Below, one piece after another: positions 15,982 through 24,026 of a DNA stretch of 64,000 nucleotides. The translations under genes were made by a program, and so were the position numbers. Below the pieces are notes generated by a model. It saw only the letters and a list, made by a program, of their open reading frames with translations, was not told the DNA's origin and did not search any database. The stretch's first letter is position 1. Each line of letters starts with the position of its first letter. Origin of the DNA: Bradyrhizobium sp. sGM-13 (GTDB lineage Bacteria; Pseudomonadota; Alphaproteobacteria; Rhizobiales; Xanthobacteraceae); the NCBI RefSeq assembly GCF_018398875.1, contig NZ_JAGWDK010000027.1, forward strand, positions 21,781 to 85,780, read 5' to 3'.

Positions 15982-17013
15982 TCACGCAGCCCGATTTCGC
16001 AACCCGGCCGCGCCCGCCATCTCAGCCGCGAGCAATAAGGCCGCGCGGCTGGCGCCAACCGAGGCGACGCCTTGGCCGGCGATGTCATAGGCCGTGCCAT
16101 GCGCCGGCGTACAGATCGGAAACGGGAAGCCGCCGAGCATTGTCACCCCGCGATCGAGGCCCATCAGCTTCATCGCGATCTGGCCCTGGTCGTGGTACAT
16201 CGTCAGCACCGCATCGAAGGCGCCGTTCTTGGCGCGCAGGAAAACCGTATCGGCCGGAAACGGCCCTTCCGCCGCTATTCCTTCGGCCCGGCCGGCCATA
16301 ACAGCAGGTTCGATCACATCGATCTCCTCGCGGCCGAAATTGCCGCCGTCACCGGCATGCGGGTTGAGGCCTGCCACCGCGATACGGGGCTCGGCAAAGC
16401 CGGCCTGTCGCATGCAGGCATCGGTCAGTTTCAGCGCGCGATGAATACGTTCGACGGAGAGGCGCGAGGCCACGTCCTTGAGCGCGATGTGCGAGGTGAC
16501 GCGGGCATTCCAGAGCCTGTCGAGCACGTTGAATTCGCTGGCTGGCGTTTTCAGGCCGGCGACCTCGGTGGAGAACGCGATCTCGTCATCATACTCTGCG
16601 CGCGCGAGCCGCATCGCCTTCTTGTTGAACGGCGTGAAGCAGACGGCGTCGGCCTGCCCGTCGCGCGCCAGCGTGAGCGCGCGACGATAATTCTCCAGCG
16701 CGAAAGCACCACCGGCCTGGCTCGCGACACCACGTTCGATGGTCACCGGATCGAGATGACCAAGGTCCATAAAAGCGGCGTCACTGCCGATTGTTCGCGG
16801 GTCCACAGATGGCGCGACATTTGGCAGGTTCGTCGTGACGCCGGCCACGCGCGCGCCTTCGTTGAAAACGCGGCGGTCTCCGATCACGATCAGGCGTGCG
16901 CGGGAAAGGATTTCATCGAGGCAGGCGAGTTTTGCGGTCAACTCCGGGCTGATACCGGCGGGGTCTCCCATCGCCAGCGCGATCACCGGCTTGCCGGGGC
17001 TATGCAGCTTCAT
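15982..17013 (-). CDS. PdxA-family dehydrogenase (4-hydroxythreonine-4-phosphate dehydrogenase-like)
   Basis: A 343-residue NAD-dependent metal enzyme of the PdxA family. It has ALAMGDPAGISPEL at the N-terminus and all three metal-binding histidine motifs: VTSHIALKDV, GLNPHAGDGG and MYHDQGQIAMK. The region FTPFNKKAMRLA differs from classical PdxA, so this is probably a catabolic paralogue and not the vitamin B6 enzyme. Some PdxA homologues (PdxA2, TphB) dehydrogenate sugar-acid phosphates or dihydrodiol carboxylates beside tripartite carboxylate transporters. It ends a six-gene operon, and its start overlaps the TctA stop as ATGA. Confidence 0.85.
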   Translation of the reverse strand: MKLHSPGKPVIALAMGDPAGISPELTAKLACLDEILSRARLIVIGDRRVFNEGARVAGVTTNLPNVAPSVDPRTIGSDAAFMDLGHLDPVTIERGVASQAGGAFALENYRRALTLARDGQADAVCFTPFNKKAMRLARAEYDDEIAFSTEVAGLKTPASEFNVLDRLWNARVTSHIALKDVASRLSVERIHRALKLTDACMRQAGFAEPRIAVAGLNPHAGDGGNFGREEIDVIEPAVMAGRAEGIAAEGPFPADTVFLRAKNGAFDAVLTMYHDQGQIAMKLMGLDRGVTMLGGFPFPICTPAHGTAYDIAGQGVASVGASRAALLLAAEMAGAAGLRNRAA

Positions 17014-18536
17014 ATGATCCTCACCTTTTCATCAGCGGCTTCGTCCGGCTTTCGCAGCAGACGCACGACCTGCAGGGCGAGCGGAAGCAGCAGCAACGCC
17101 ATTCCGGCCAAAACGAGGGTCGTCACCAGCCGGTTTGCAAAGAATATCCCGAGCGATCCCTTCGACATCAGCATGGCCTGCCGGAACGCGTCCTCAGCCT
17201 TGTCGCCGATCACGATCGCAAGCACCAACGGAGCCAACGGATAATGCAACTTCTTGAAGAGATAGCCGACGACACCGAAGCCGAGCATCAAGACGACGTC
17301 GAGATAGGAGTTCGAGACCGAATAGGCGCCCACCACGCAGATGATGACGATCAGGGGGGCGATGACGGCGAAGGGAATGCGCATCAGGGCGGCGAACACG
17401 GGAACGGTGAGCAGCACGAGCGCAACCGCAACGATGTTGCCGACATACATTGAGGCGATCAGCCCCCAGACGAAATCCTTCTGGTCGACGAACAGCATCG
17501 GTCCGGGATTCAATCCCCAGATCATCAGTCCGCCCATCATGACAGCAGCCGTAGCCGAGCCGGGAATGCCGAGTGAGAGCATCGGCAATAGCGCGCTGGT
17601 GCCGGCGGCGTGGTCGGCCGTCTCGGGCGCGACGATGCCCTCGGCCTCGCCGGTGCCGAAACGCGCGCCATTGCGCGAGAAGCGCTTGGCGATACCGTAG
17701 CTCATGAAGGAAGCCGCGGTCGGACCGCCTGGCGTGATCCCCATCCAGCAGCCGATGGCGGCGCTGCGTAGCAACGCAATGCCGTGCTGCGGCAGACGGC
17801 CGAGCGCCCGGAAGACTTCCCTCCAATCCACCCTCGACGAGACCGCGCGGGCCTGAAACTCCTCCTCCACCGCAATCAGCAACTCGCCGATACCGAACAG
17901 CCCCATCACGGCAACGACGAAGCTGACGCCCTTCACCAGCTCGTCGATACCCATGGTGAGCCGCACGCTGCCCGAGACCGTATCGATGCCGATCGCGGCG
18001 ATGGCAAAGCCGATCGCGAGTGCCACCACCGTCTTGATCGGCGCCGCACCGCCCATGCCGACGAAACTGGCGAAGGCGAGGAAATAGACCGCGAAGTATT
18101 CGGGCGGTCCGAAGGCGAGCGCCACCTGTGCCACCCACGAAGCCAGAAACGTAATCAGAATCACGCCGACAAGCGCGCCGAACGCCGCCGAGCCGAAAGC
18201 GGTGGCCAGCGCCGTTGTCGGCCTGCCATCGCGCGCCATCGGATAGCCGTCGAAGGTGGTGGCGACCGACGAAGGTTCGCCCGGGATATTGAACAGAATC
18301 GACGTCACCGAGCCGCCGAACAACGCGCCCCAATACATGCTCGAGAGCAGGATGATCGCCGACACCGGCTGCATGCCAAAGGTCAGCGGCAGCAATAGCG
18401 ACACTCCGTTTGGCGCACCAAGGCCGGGCAAAACGCCGACGAGAATGCCGAGCAGAACGCCGATCACCATCAGCGTCAGGTGCGGAACGGTGATCGCGAT
18501 GGTGAAACCGTGCAGCAGCGATTGAAGGTTTTCCAT
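17010..18536 (-). CDS. Tripartite tricarboxylate transporter permease, TctA family
   Basis: Large membrane subunit of a TTT-type secondary carboxylate importer. The 508 residues have about 12 hydrophobic spans and the family motifs GVLPGLGAPNGVSLLLPLTF and GEPSSVATTFDGYPMARDGR, together with GIPGSATAAVMMGGLMIWGL. It works with the TctB and TctC proteins encoded just upstream; the TctC protein brings the substrate. Length and topology are normal. The stop overlaps the start of the PdxA-like gene, so translation is coupled. Confidence 0.94.
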   Translation of the reverse strand: MENLQSLLHGFTIAITVPHLTLMVIGVLLGILVGVLPGLGAPNGVSLLLPLTFGMQPVSAIILLSSMYWGALFGGSVTSILFNIPGEPSSVATTFDGYPMARDGRPTTALATAFGSAAFGALVGVILITFLASWVAQVALAFGPPEYFAVYFLAFASFVGMGGAAPIKTVVALAIGFAIAAIGIDTVSGSVRLTMGIDELVKGVSFVVAVMGLFGIGELLIAVEEEFQARAVSSRVDWREVFRALGRLPQHGIALLRSAAIGCWMGITPGGPTAASFMSYGIAKRFSRNGARFGTGEAEGIVAPETADHAAGTSALLPMLSLGIPGSATAAVMMGGLMIWGLNPGPMLFVDQKDFVWGLIASMYVGNIVAVALVLLTVPVFAALMRIPFAVIAPLIVIICVVGAYSVSNSYLDVVLMLGFGVVGYLFKKLHYPLAPLVLAIVIGDKAEDAFRQAMLMSKGSLGIFFANRLVTTLVLAGMALLLLPLALQVVRLLRKPDEAADEKVRII

Positions 18537-18547
18537 CGCCCGTCCCT

Positions 18548-19030
18548 TCAGAAACCGAACGCGGCGGCGAGCGCGCCGTGCGGCAGCGACACCTGGAACA
18601 TGCGCTCGAACACGACGTAAAGCGCAAGCGGCGTAGCCGCGGCGATGACAAGCGCGCGCAAGACCGATTGCCGTTTCGGCAACGCCAGGACCGCAAAAAC
18701 GTAGCCCGCCGAGGCGAGATACATTCCAACCATTGGAATGACGGCGACGAAAATCGCGGCTGGAACGAACAAGCCCGCGAGGCGGCGCAACTCGGATGGC
18801 GTGATGGCTGTCCTGACCATTGCGAGGGTGCCGCGCCCCATGGCGCCCTGCCCCATGGTGTAAAGGCTGCCGAGTACGATGATGATGCCGGTCAGGAACG
18901 GAAACGTACCGGCATCGACGCCGGCGCTCGACCAGCCGATGCCGTTGTCGATGCTAGAAACAACGACAACGACGCCAAAGAATCCAGTCAGCGCCGCGGC
19001 GACTATCTCGAGCGCGCGTCGTGATATCAT
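18548..19030 (-). CDS. Tripartite tricarboxylate transporter small permease, TctB family
   Basis: A 160-residue protein with four hydrophobic spans, the size and layout of the poorly conserved TctB subunits. The first span follows the start (ALEIVAAALTGFFGVVVVVS) and DAGTFPFLTGIIIVLGSLYT is a typical TctB motif. It lies between TctC and TctA, with gaps of about 10 bases on both sides, which supports the assignment more than sequence alone. Confidence 0.9.
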   Translation of the reverse strand: MISRRALEIVAAALTGFFGVVVVVSSIDNGIGWSSAGVDAGTFPFLTGIIIVLGSLYTMGQGAMGRGTLAMVRTAITPSELRRLAGLFVPAAIFVAVIPMVGMYLASAGYVFAVLALPKRQSVLRALVIAAATPLALYVVFERMFQVSLPHGALAAAFGF

Positions 19031-19040
19031 CGGTCCGGCC

Positions 19041-20033
19041 CTACTTCACCAGCCAGCCCTGTTCGCCCGCGACCTGCTTTACATGTTCGAGGTCCTGCTT
19101 GATGAAGTTGTCGAGCGCAGCGCCGGTCAGGAAGGTATCAACCTGCGAGGTCTTTTCGATGTAATCCTTCCATTCCGGCGTCGCCTGCACCTTCTTCAAT
19201 AGATCGACGTAGAACGCCGCCTGCTCCGGGCTGACCTTGCCGGGCAGCCACACCGTGCGCGGCTGCTCATATTGCGAAATCGCAAGCCCTTGCTCGACAC
19301 AGGTCGGCACGTCGCTCCAGCCTTCTGACGTCGTGACCTTCGGCCCCTGCGGCAACCGCTTCGGGCTGAACGCGCAAAGCGGACGCTGGGTGCTGCCGCG
19401 CCATTGCCCAAGACTCTCGGAGGGATTGTTGACGTGGGCATCGATGTGGCCGCCGGCCAGTTGCACGGCAGCCTCAGCGCCGCTCTTGAATGGGATGTAG
19501 GTGAATTTGACGCGCGCCGCCTTCTCGATCATCCGCGTCAGCACCTCGTCGGTGTCCTTGGACTGCGCGCCGCCCATCTTGAACTCGGTCGCGGCCGCCG
19601 CCTTGAGAAAGTCGCCCGCCGTCTTGTAGGGCGCGTCCTGTTTCACCCACAGCAGGAATTCGTCCTGCGCCATCGCGGCGATCGGGGTGAGATCGGTGTA
19701 GTTGAAGGCGACTTTGGAAACGAGCGGTTGCTGCCACGCGTTCGAGGTACCGAAGATTACCTTGTAGGGATCGCCGGCGGACGCCTTGCCGTAGACATAG
19801 CCTTCCGCCCCGCTGCCGCCGCCCTTGTTGACGACCACGATCGGCTGGTCGGTCAGCTTGTATTTGGTAACGATGCTCTGGACGGCGCGCGCAAGATTGT
19901 CGGTGCCGCCGCCCGGTCCCGCGGTAGCGACGAATTCGATCGGCTTCTGCGGCTGCCAGGCCGCGGTGGCCGGGAGCGCGCCCGCGAGCATGAAAGCCGT
20001 CGTGGACAGCAGCAGTTTTGACGTGATCTTCAT
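19041..20033 (-). CDS. Tripartite tricarboxylate transporter substrate-binding protein, TctC/Bug family
   Basis: Periplasmic carboxylate-binding protein of 330 residues. The ATG at 20033 gives a signal peptide (MKITSKLLLSTTAFMLAGAL, cleaved after PATA) followed by AWQPQKPIEFVATAGPGGGT, the typical opening of Bug proteins with the carboxylate-binding loop. IVVVNKGGGSGAEGYVYGK is the second binding loop. The longer frame to 20207 lacks a signal peptide. It is third in the operon, after the CoA-transferase gene. The natural ligand is unknown; the neighbours suggest a carboxylic acid that is then bound to CoA. Confidence 0.93.
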   Translation of the reverse strand: MKITSKLLLSTTAFMLAGALPATAAWQPQKPIEFVATAGPGGGTDNLARAVQSIVTKYKLTDQPIVVVNKGGGSGAEGYVYGKASAGDPYKVIFGTSNAWQQPLVSKVAFNYTDLTPIAAMAQDEFLLWVKQDAPYKTAGDFLKAAAATEFKMGGAQSKDTDEVLTRMIEKAARVKFTYIPFKSGAEAAVQLAGGHIDAHVNNPSESLGQWRGSTQRPLCAFSPKRLPQGPKVTTSEGWSDVPTCVEQGLAISQYEQPRTVWLPGKVSPEQAAFYVDLLKKVQATPEWKDYIEKTSQVDTFLTGAALDNFIKQDLEHVKQVAGEQGWLVK

Positions 20034-20085
20034 GGTTTCCTCCCCGTAGGCATTTCTTGTTGTCGTTCGTATTTTCGTTTTCTCG

Positions 20086-21339
20086 TCAGGCGACTTGCTC
20101 CTTGCGGCCGGCCGAGGCGGCAACGATCGCACCCTCCCGCTCGAACGCGTCGATCTGCGCCTGATCAAAACCATGTTCGCGCAGCACCTCGCGCGTATGC
20201 TCTCCATAAACAGGCGCGCCCGAACGCACCTTTCCGGGCGTCGCCGAGAATTTGACCGGCAGCCCGATCGTCTTCACCGGTCCGAGCGTCGAATGTTCGA
20301 CCTCAACCACCATCTCGCGCGCGAGCGTCTGCGGATCGCTCAACGCTTCCAGCATGTCGTGCACGGGGCCGCAGGGCACGCCCTTCTCGTCAAGTGCCGC
20401 CAGCCAATGCGCCCGCGTCTGTTTGCGGAAACGCCCGCTCAATTCGGCTTCGAGCTCCTTCAGATTCGCCATGCGGTCGGAGCCGTTGACGAAGCGCGGG
20501 TCGTAAGCCAGCTCCAGCGCGCCAAGCGCTTCAAGCATCAATAGCCAGTGCTTCTTGTTGGCGCCGCCTACCACGAGCCAGCCATCGGATGCCTCGAACG
20601 CCTGATACGGTGCGTTGAGCGGATGGGCCGAGCCCATGGCGCGCGGCGCCATGTTGCTGGCGAGCGCAATGGTCGACTGCCAATAGGTCTGAACCAGCGC
20701 CGCCTCGTAGAGCGAGGTCTCCACCCATTGCCCTTCACCGGTCTTGAGCCGGTGCGAATAGGCGGCAAGGATGCCCATGCTGGCGAGGAGTCCAGCCGTG
20801 ATATCGGACAGCGGCGGGCCGCATTTCACCGGCGGACCATCCGGCCGTTCGCCCGTGAAACTCATGATGCCGCTCATCGCCTGGGCGACCAGATCGAAGC
20901 CCCGGCGATGCTTGTACGGGCCGGTTCGGCCGAAACCGGAGAGCGAGCAATAGATCAGCGCCGGAAAATCCCGATGCAGCTCCTCATAGCCGAAGCCTAA
21001 CCGTTCCATCGCGCCCGGCGCGAAATTCTCGACCAGCACGTCGGCGTCAGCGATCAGCCGCCGCAGCACTTCCTTGCCGCCTGCGGTCTTCAGGTCGAGC
21101 ACGATGCCCCGCTTGTTGCGGTTCATCATCAGGAAGGAGGCCGCCTCGTCGCCGATCTTCGGTGGCACCGAGTGCCGCGTGTCGTCGCCATTTGGCCATT
21201 TCTCGATCTTGATGACATCGGCGCCCATGTCGGCCAGCATCAGCGTGCAGGTCGGTCCCGCCATCACATGGGTGAGATCGATGACCTTGAGGCCGACAAG
21301 CGGCCCCGAACGCGGCGTCGTGTCGTTTTGAAGGGACAT
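20086..21339 (-). CDS. Class III CoA-transferase (CaiB/BaiF family)
   Basis: A 417-residue cytoplasmic enzyme that moves CoA from a donor acyl-CoA to a carboxylic acid. LVGLKVIDLTHVMAGPTCTL, the nucleotide-binding DMGADVIKIEKWPNGDDTR and the catalytic aspartate in RRGFDLVAQAMSG are all in place. The ATG at 21339 has AGGAG close upstream; an earlier ATG at 21363 lacks this. It follows the crotonase gene by 8 bases. In this operon it probably activates the acid imported by TctABC; the precise substrate is not shown by sequence. Confidence 0.93.
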   Translation of the reverse strand: MSLQNDTTPRSGPLVGLKVIDLTHVMAGPTCTLMLADMGADVIKIEKWPNGDDTRHSVPPKIGDEAASFLMMNRNKRGIVLDLKTAGGKEVLRRLIADADVLVENFAPGAMERLGFGYEELHRDFPALIYCSLSGFGRTGPYKHRRGFDLVAQAMSGIMSFTGERPDGPPVKCGPPLSDITAGLLASMGILAAYSHRLKTGEGQWVETSLYEAALVQTYWQSTIALASNMAPRAMGSAHPLNAPYQAFEASDGWLVVGGANKKHWLLMLEALGALELAYDPRFVNGSDRMANLKELEAELSGRFRKQTRAHWLAALDEKGVPCGPVHDMLEALSDPQTLAREMVVEVEHSTLGPVKTIGLPVKFSATPGKVRSGAPVYGEHTREVLREHGFDQAQIDAFEREGAIVAASAGRKEQVA

Positions 21340-21347
21340 GCGGGCTC

Positions 21348-22148
21348 CTATTGGCCGCGCCATTGCGGCGCACGCTTGGTGAGAAACGCGTCGAGCCCTT
21401 CACGGAAATCCTGGCTGGTGTAGCACATCAGGATGAGGTCCTCGCCCTCCTCGCGCGTCAGCCGTTTCTGCAGCCGGGCGACTGCCTGCTTGGTCGCGCT
21501 CAGCGTGAGCGGCGCGTTGCCGGCAACGAGCCGTGCGATCTCGTCGGCGCGCCTGTCGAGCGCGGCCAGATCATCGACGATCTCGTTGAGCAGGCCCACC
21601 GAGGCCGCCTCCTCGGCTTCGACAAGCCGTGCCGTGAAGATCAGATCCTTGACGCGCGCCGGGCCGATCAACGCGGTGATGCGGCTGACATTCGACATCG
21701 ACAGGCAGTTGCCGAGCGTGCGCGCGATCGGAAACCCCATCCGCGTGCTTCTTGTGCCGATGCGGAGGTCACAGCATGCCGCTATTCCCGCGCCGCCGCC
21801 GGTGCAGGCGCCATTAATAGCGGCAATGGTCGGCACCCGGCATGTTTCGAGGATGCCGAGCACGCGGTCGATGCGGTTCTCGTAGTCGAGCCCATCCTGC
21901 GGCGCCTTGAAGGCCCGGAACTGGTTGATGTCGGTGCCCGCTGCAAACGCCTTGTCGCCGGCGCCCCGCAGCAGCAGCACCTTGATCGCGCGGTCGCGGT
22001 TGGCGCGCTCGCAGATCTCGGCCAGCCGCTCGTACATCGCGAAGGTGAAGGCGTTGCGCGCCTGCGGTCTGTTGAAGGTTACCCGGCCGATACCGTCATC
22101 GAGGGCAAACAGGAGGTCATCCTCCCCTACAGTCGCGTCCTGATCCAT
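21348..22148 (-). CDS. Atypical enoyl-CoA hydratase/isomerase (crotonase) family protein
   Basis: First gene of the TctABC/CoA-transferase operon, 266 residues. The CoA-binding AAGTDINQF and the oxyanion-hole region INGACTGGGAGIAACCD identify the crotonase fold. Both glutamates that catalyse hydration in classical enoyl-CoA hydratase are missing: the first position is Gly in GGGAGIA (usually GGGCELA) and the second falls in FPIARTLGN (usually PExxLG). It therefore probably performs a different crotonase reaction such as isomerisation, hydrolysis or lyase chemistry on the CoA ester formed by its neighbour. Confidence 0.88.
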   Translation of the reverse strand: MDQDATVGEDDLLFALDDGIGRVTFNRPQARNAFTFAMYERLAEICERANRDRAIKVLLLRGAGDKAFAAGTDINQFRAFKAPQDGLDYENRIDRVLGILETCRVPTIAAINGACTGGGAGIAACCDLRIGTRSTRMGFPIARTLGNCLSMSNVSRITALIGPARVKDLIFTARLVEAEEAASVGLLNEIVDDLAALDRRADEIARLVAGNAPLTLSATKQAVARLQKRLTREEGEDLILMCYTSQDFREGLDAFLTKRAPQWRGQ

Positions 22149-22185
22149 GCCGCCGGCCCTTTCTTAATCGACCTTAACCAATTCT

Positions 22186-22258
22186 GAATGCAAAAAGGTG
22201 GTTTATCAAGCTGTAACCAGCCGAACTCCGATGATATAATCTATTTTTGCATTCAAAT
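22186..22258. promoter_or_regulatory. Inverted repeat in the crotonase/GntR divergent gap, probable operator
   Basis: CAATTCTGAATGCAAAAA (22179-22196) and TTTTTGCATTCAAATTG (22244-22260) are inverted copies; the core GAATGCAAAAA is perfect over 11 bases. The arms are about 47 bases apart and lie upstream of both genes. A pair of half-sites for the adjacent GntR regulator, with DNA looping or two dimers, is the simplest reading. The right arm overlaps the 5' edge of the regulator gene. Confidence 0.6.
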
Positions 22259-22272
22259 TGGGTCCTTACGGG

Positions 22273-22935
22273 ATGCTTCATGAGGAAGTCGTAGGCCGCG
22301 TCCGCGCCATGTTGCTCGATGGCGAGATCCCGCCGGGCGCGCGGATTCCCGAGCGCGACCTCTGTGAAAAGCTGCAGATCTCGCGCACGCCGCTGCGCGA
22401 AGCCCTCAAGGTGCTCGCCGCCGAGGGCCTGGTTCAATTGCTGCCGAACCGCGGCTCGCGCGCGGCCAGGCTGACCGACAAGGACATGCGCGACCTGTTC
22501 GAGGTGTGCCAGGGGCTCGAAGCGCTGGCCGGCGAACTCGCCTGCGAGCGCATCACCGATGCCGAGGTCGCCGAGATCGCCGCCGTCCACGCCGCGATGG
22601 TGCGGCACTACGGCGATCGCGACCTTCTCCAATACTACCGCTGCAACCGCACCATCCACGAGGCGATCATCGCCGCGGCCGGCAACCCGGTGCTGTCGGG
22701 CCTATATGAATCCGTCACGGCCCGCATTCGGCGTGCGCGCTACGTCACGCCGATGACACCGCGGCGCTGGGCGCTGGCCGTGCAGGAGCACGAAGCGATC
22801 CTCAATGCACTCCAACGCCGCGACGGCGTGGGGCTGTCGCATATCTTGCGCGCGCATCTGCGCCACAAGCGCGAGGAAGTCTTGCAGGCCGGCTTCGCGG
22901 AGACCGAGCCGCAAGATGAGGCTCGCGCGTCGTAG
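22273..22935 (+). CDS. GntR-family regulator, FadR/FCD subfamily
   Basis: A 220-residue ligand-responsive transcription factor. The N-terminal winged helix (GARIPERDLCEKLQISRTPL, then REALKVLAAEGLVQLLPNRG) is followed by an all-helical FCD domain with metal-binding histidines (RTIHEAI, QEHEAIL, HLRHK). The ATG at 22273 was preferred over a TTG at 22258, because the TTG falls inside the inverted repeat. It is divergent from the operon at 15982-22148 and is most likely its repressor, with an organic acid or acyl-CoA as the signal. Confidence 0.9.
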   Translation: MLHEEVVGRVRAMLLDGEIPPGARIPERDLCEKLQISRTPLREALKVLAAEGLVQLLPNRGSRAARLTDKDMRDLFEVCQGLEALAGELACERITDAEVAEIAAVHAAMVRHYGDRDLLQYYRCNRTIHEAIIAAAGNPVLSGLYESVTARIRRARYVTPMTPRRWALAVQEHEAILNALQRRDGVGLSHILRAHLRHKREEVLQAGFAETEPQDEARAS

Positions 22936-23214
22936 CAGCGTCTGGCCTGACGCGGATTCGCATCCGAAGCGCCCATCCATCTCTACCCGCATTCGGCCGT
23001 TGCTACGCCCACGCCGAGACGACCCCGGTGTTTTGCGGAGCGGTTTTCCCAAAACGATAACTACCCGTTCACCATGACGGCGAATCCCGCCGTGCGATCG
23101 ACCAAATAATTCAACCCTCAAGTTCCCTTATACCTTTGATGCCTAGTCATACCTCCGGGGATGGCTGCCATTGCCGTGCAGTTGGGGCCTCCCTGCGTAA
23201 GAGTAGTAAAGCGT

Positions 23215-24009
23215 ATGAACATCGCACGTGTCGTCGTTCTGACCATCGCATTGAGTGCCGGCGGCGTTGCCGCCTATCTCGCCCGTGGCACCGAAGAACA
23301 ACCCCGCCCGGCGGCCGAACCGGTCGCACAGTTGCCGACGGTGGAAATCCTGGTCACGAAGTCCGACATCGGGCTCGGCCAGCCAGTCAAGGCCGAGGAT
23401 CTGCAATGGCAGGCCTGGCCGGCCGCGACCGCCGGCAGCAATCTGATCAACCGCGCCAGCAAGGCCGAAGCTATCAACGAAATCGCCGGCTCGATCGCGC
23501 GCAGCCCGTTTTTCGCTGGTGAGCCGATCCGCGAACAGAAACTGGTCAAGGCCAATGGCTCCGGCTTCATGGCAGCCATCCTTCCGACCGGCTCGCGGGC
23601 GCTCTCAACCGAGATCTCGCCGGAAACCGGCGCCGGCGGCTTCATCCTGCCCAACGACCGTGTCGACGTCATCCTCTCCAAGCGTGACAAGAATCCGGAC
23701 GGCAAGGGAGCCGACGTCGTCATATCGGAAATCATTCTCTCCAACATCCGCGTGCTGGCGATCGATCAGGCGCCGAAGGAAAAAGAGGGCAGCAACTCCC
23801 TCGTCGGCCGCACCGCCACACTCGAACTAAAGCCCGAGCAGGCCGAGACGCTGGCGCGCGCGCGCCAGACCGGCACGCTATCGCTCGCGTTGCGCAGCAT
23901 CACCGACGCGGCGGCCGAAGGCCGCTCCGAGGAACAGGCTCAAAAACGAAGCGAGAGCGTCAACGTGGTTCGCTACGGGATCGCCAATCAAACGACGGCA
24001 CAGAAGTGA
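23215..24009 (+). CDS. cpaB: Flp/Tad pilus assembly protein CpaB (RcpC)
   Basis: A 264-residue inner-membrane-anchored periplasmic protein of the Tad pilus machine. It starts with one span (MNIARVVVLTIALSAGGVAA) and then a SAF-type domain (VEILVTKSDIGLGQPVKAED), as in pilus CpaB/RcpC proteins that help stabilise the secretin and modify the pilus. RALSTEISPETGAGGFILPN and RVDVILSKRD match the family. The ATG at 23215 puts the span at the N-terminus. First gene of cpaBCDE; no pilin gene lies upstream within the window. Confidence 0.93.
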   Translation: MNIARVVVLTIALSAGGVAAYLARGTEEQPRPAAEPVAQLPTVEILVTKSDIGLGQPVKAEDLQWQAWPAATAGSNLINRASKAEAINEIAGSIARSPFFAGEPIREQKLVKANGSGFMAAILPTGSRALSTEISPETGAGGFILPNDRVDVILSKRDKNPDGKGADVVISEIILSNIRVLAIDQAPKEKEGSNSLVGRTATLELKPEQAETLARARQTGTLSLALRSITDAAAEGRSEEQAQKRSESVNVVRYGIANQTTAQK

Positions 24010-24026
24010 CCGAAAGGACGCCCGAT

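Noticed and set aside
15982..17013. Assignment of the PdxA-like gene as the vitamin B6 enzyme
   Set aside because: It is locked into a transporter and CoA-transferase operon and the substrate region differs from PdxA, so only the family name is used.
17194..18729. 511-codon open frame on the minus strand overlapping the TctA gene
   Set aside because: It is a frame shadow of tctA. The sequence is Arg-rich with no domain, while the other frame gives a clear TctA permease.
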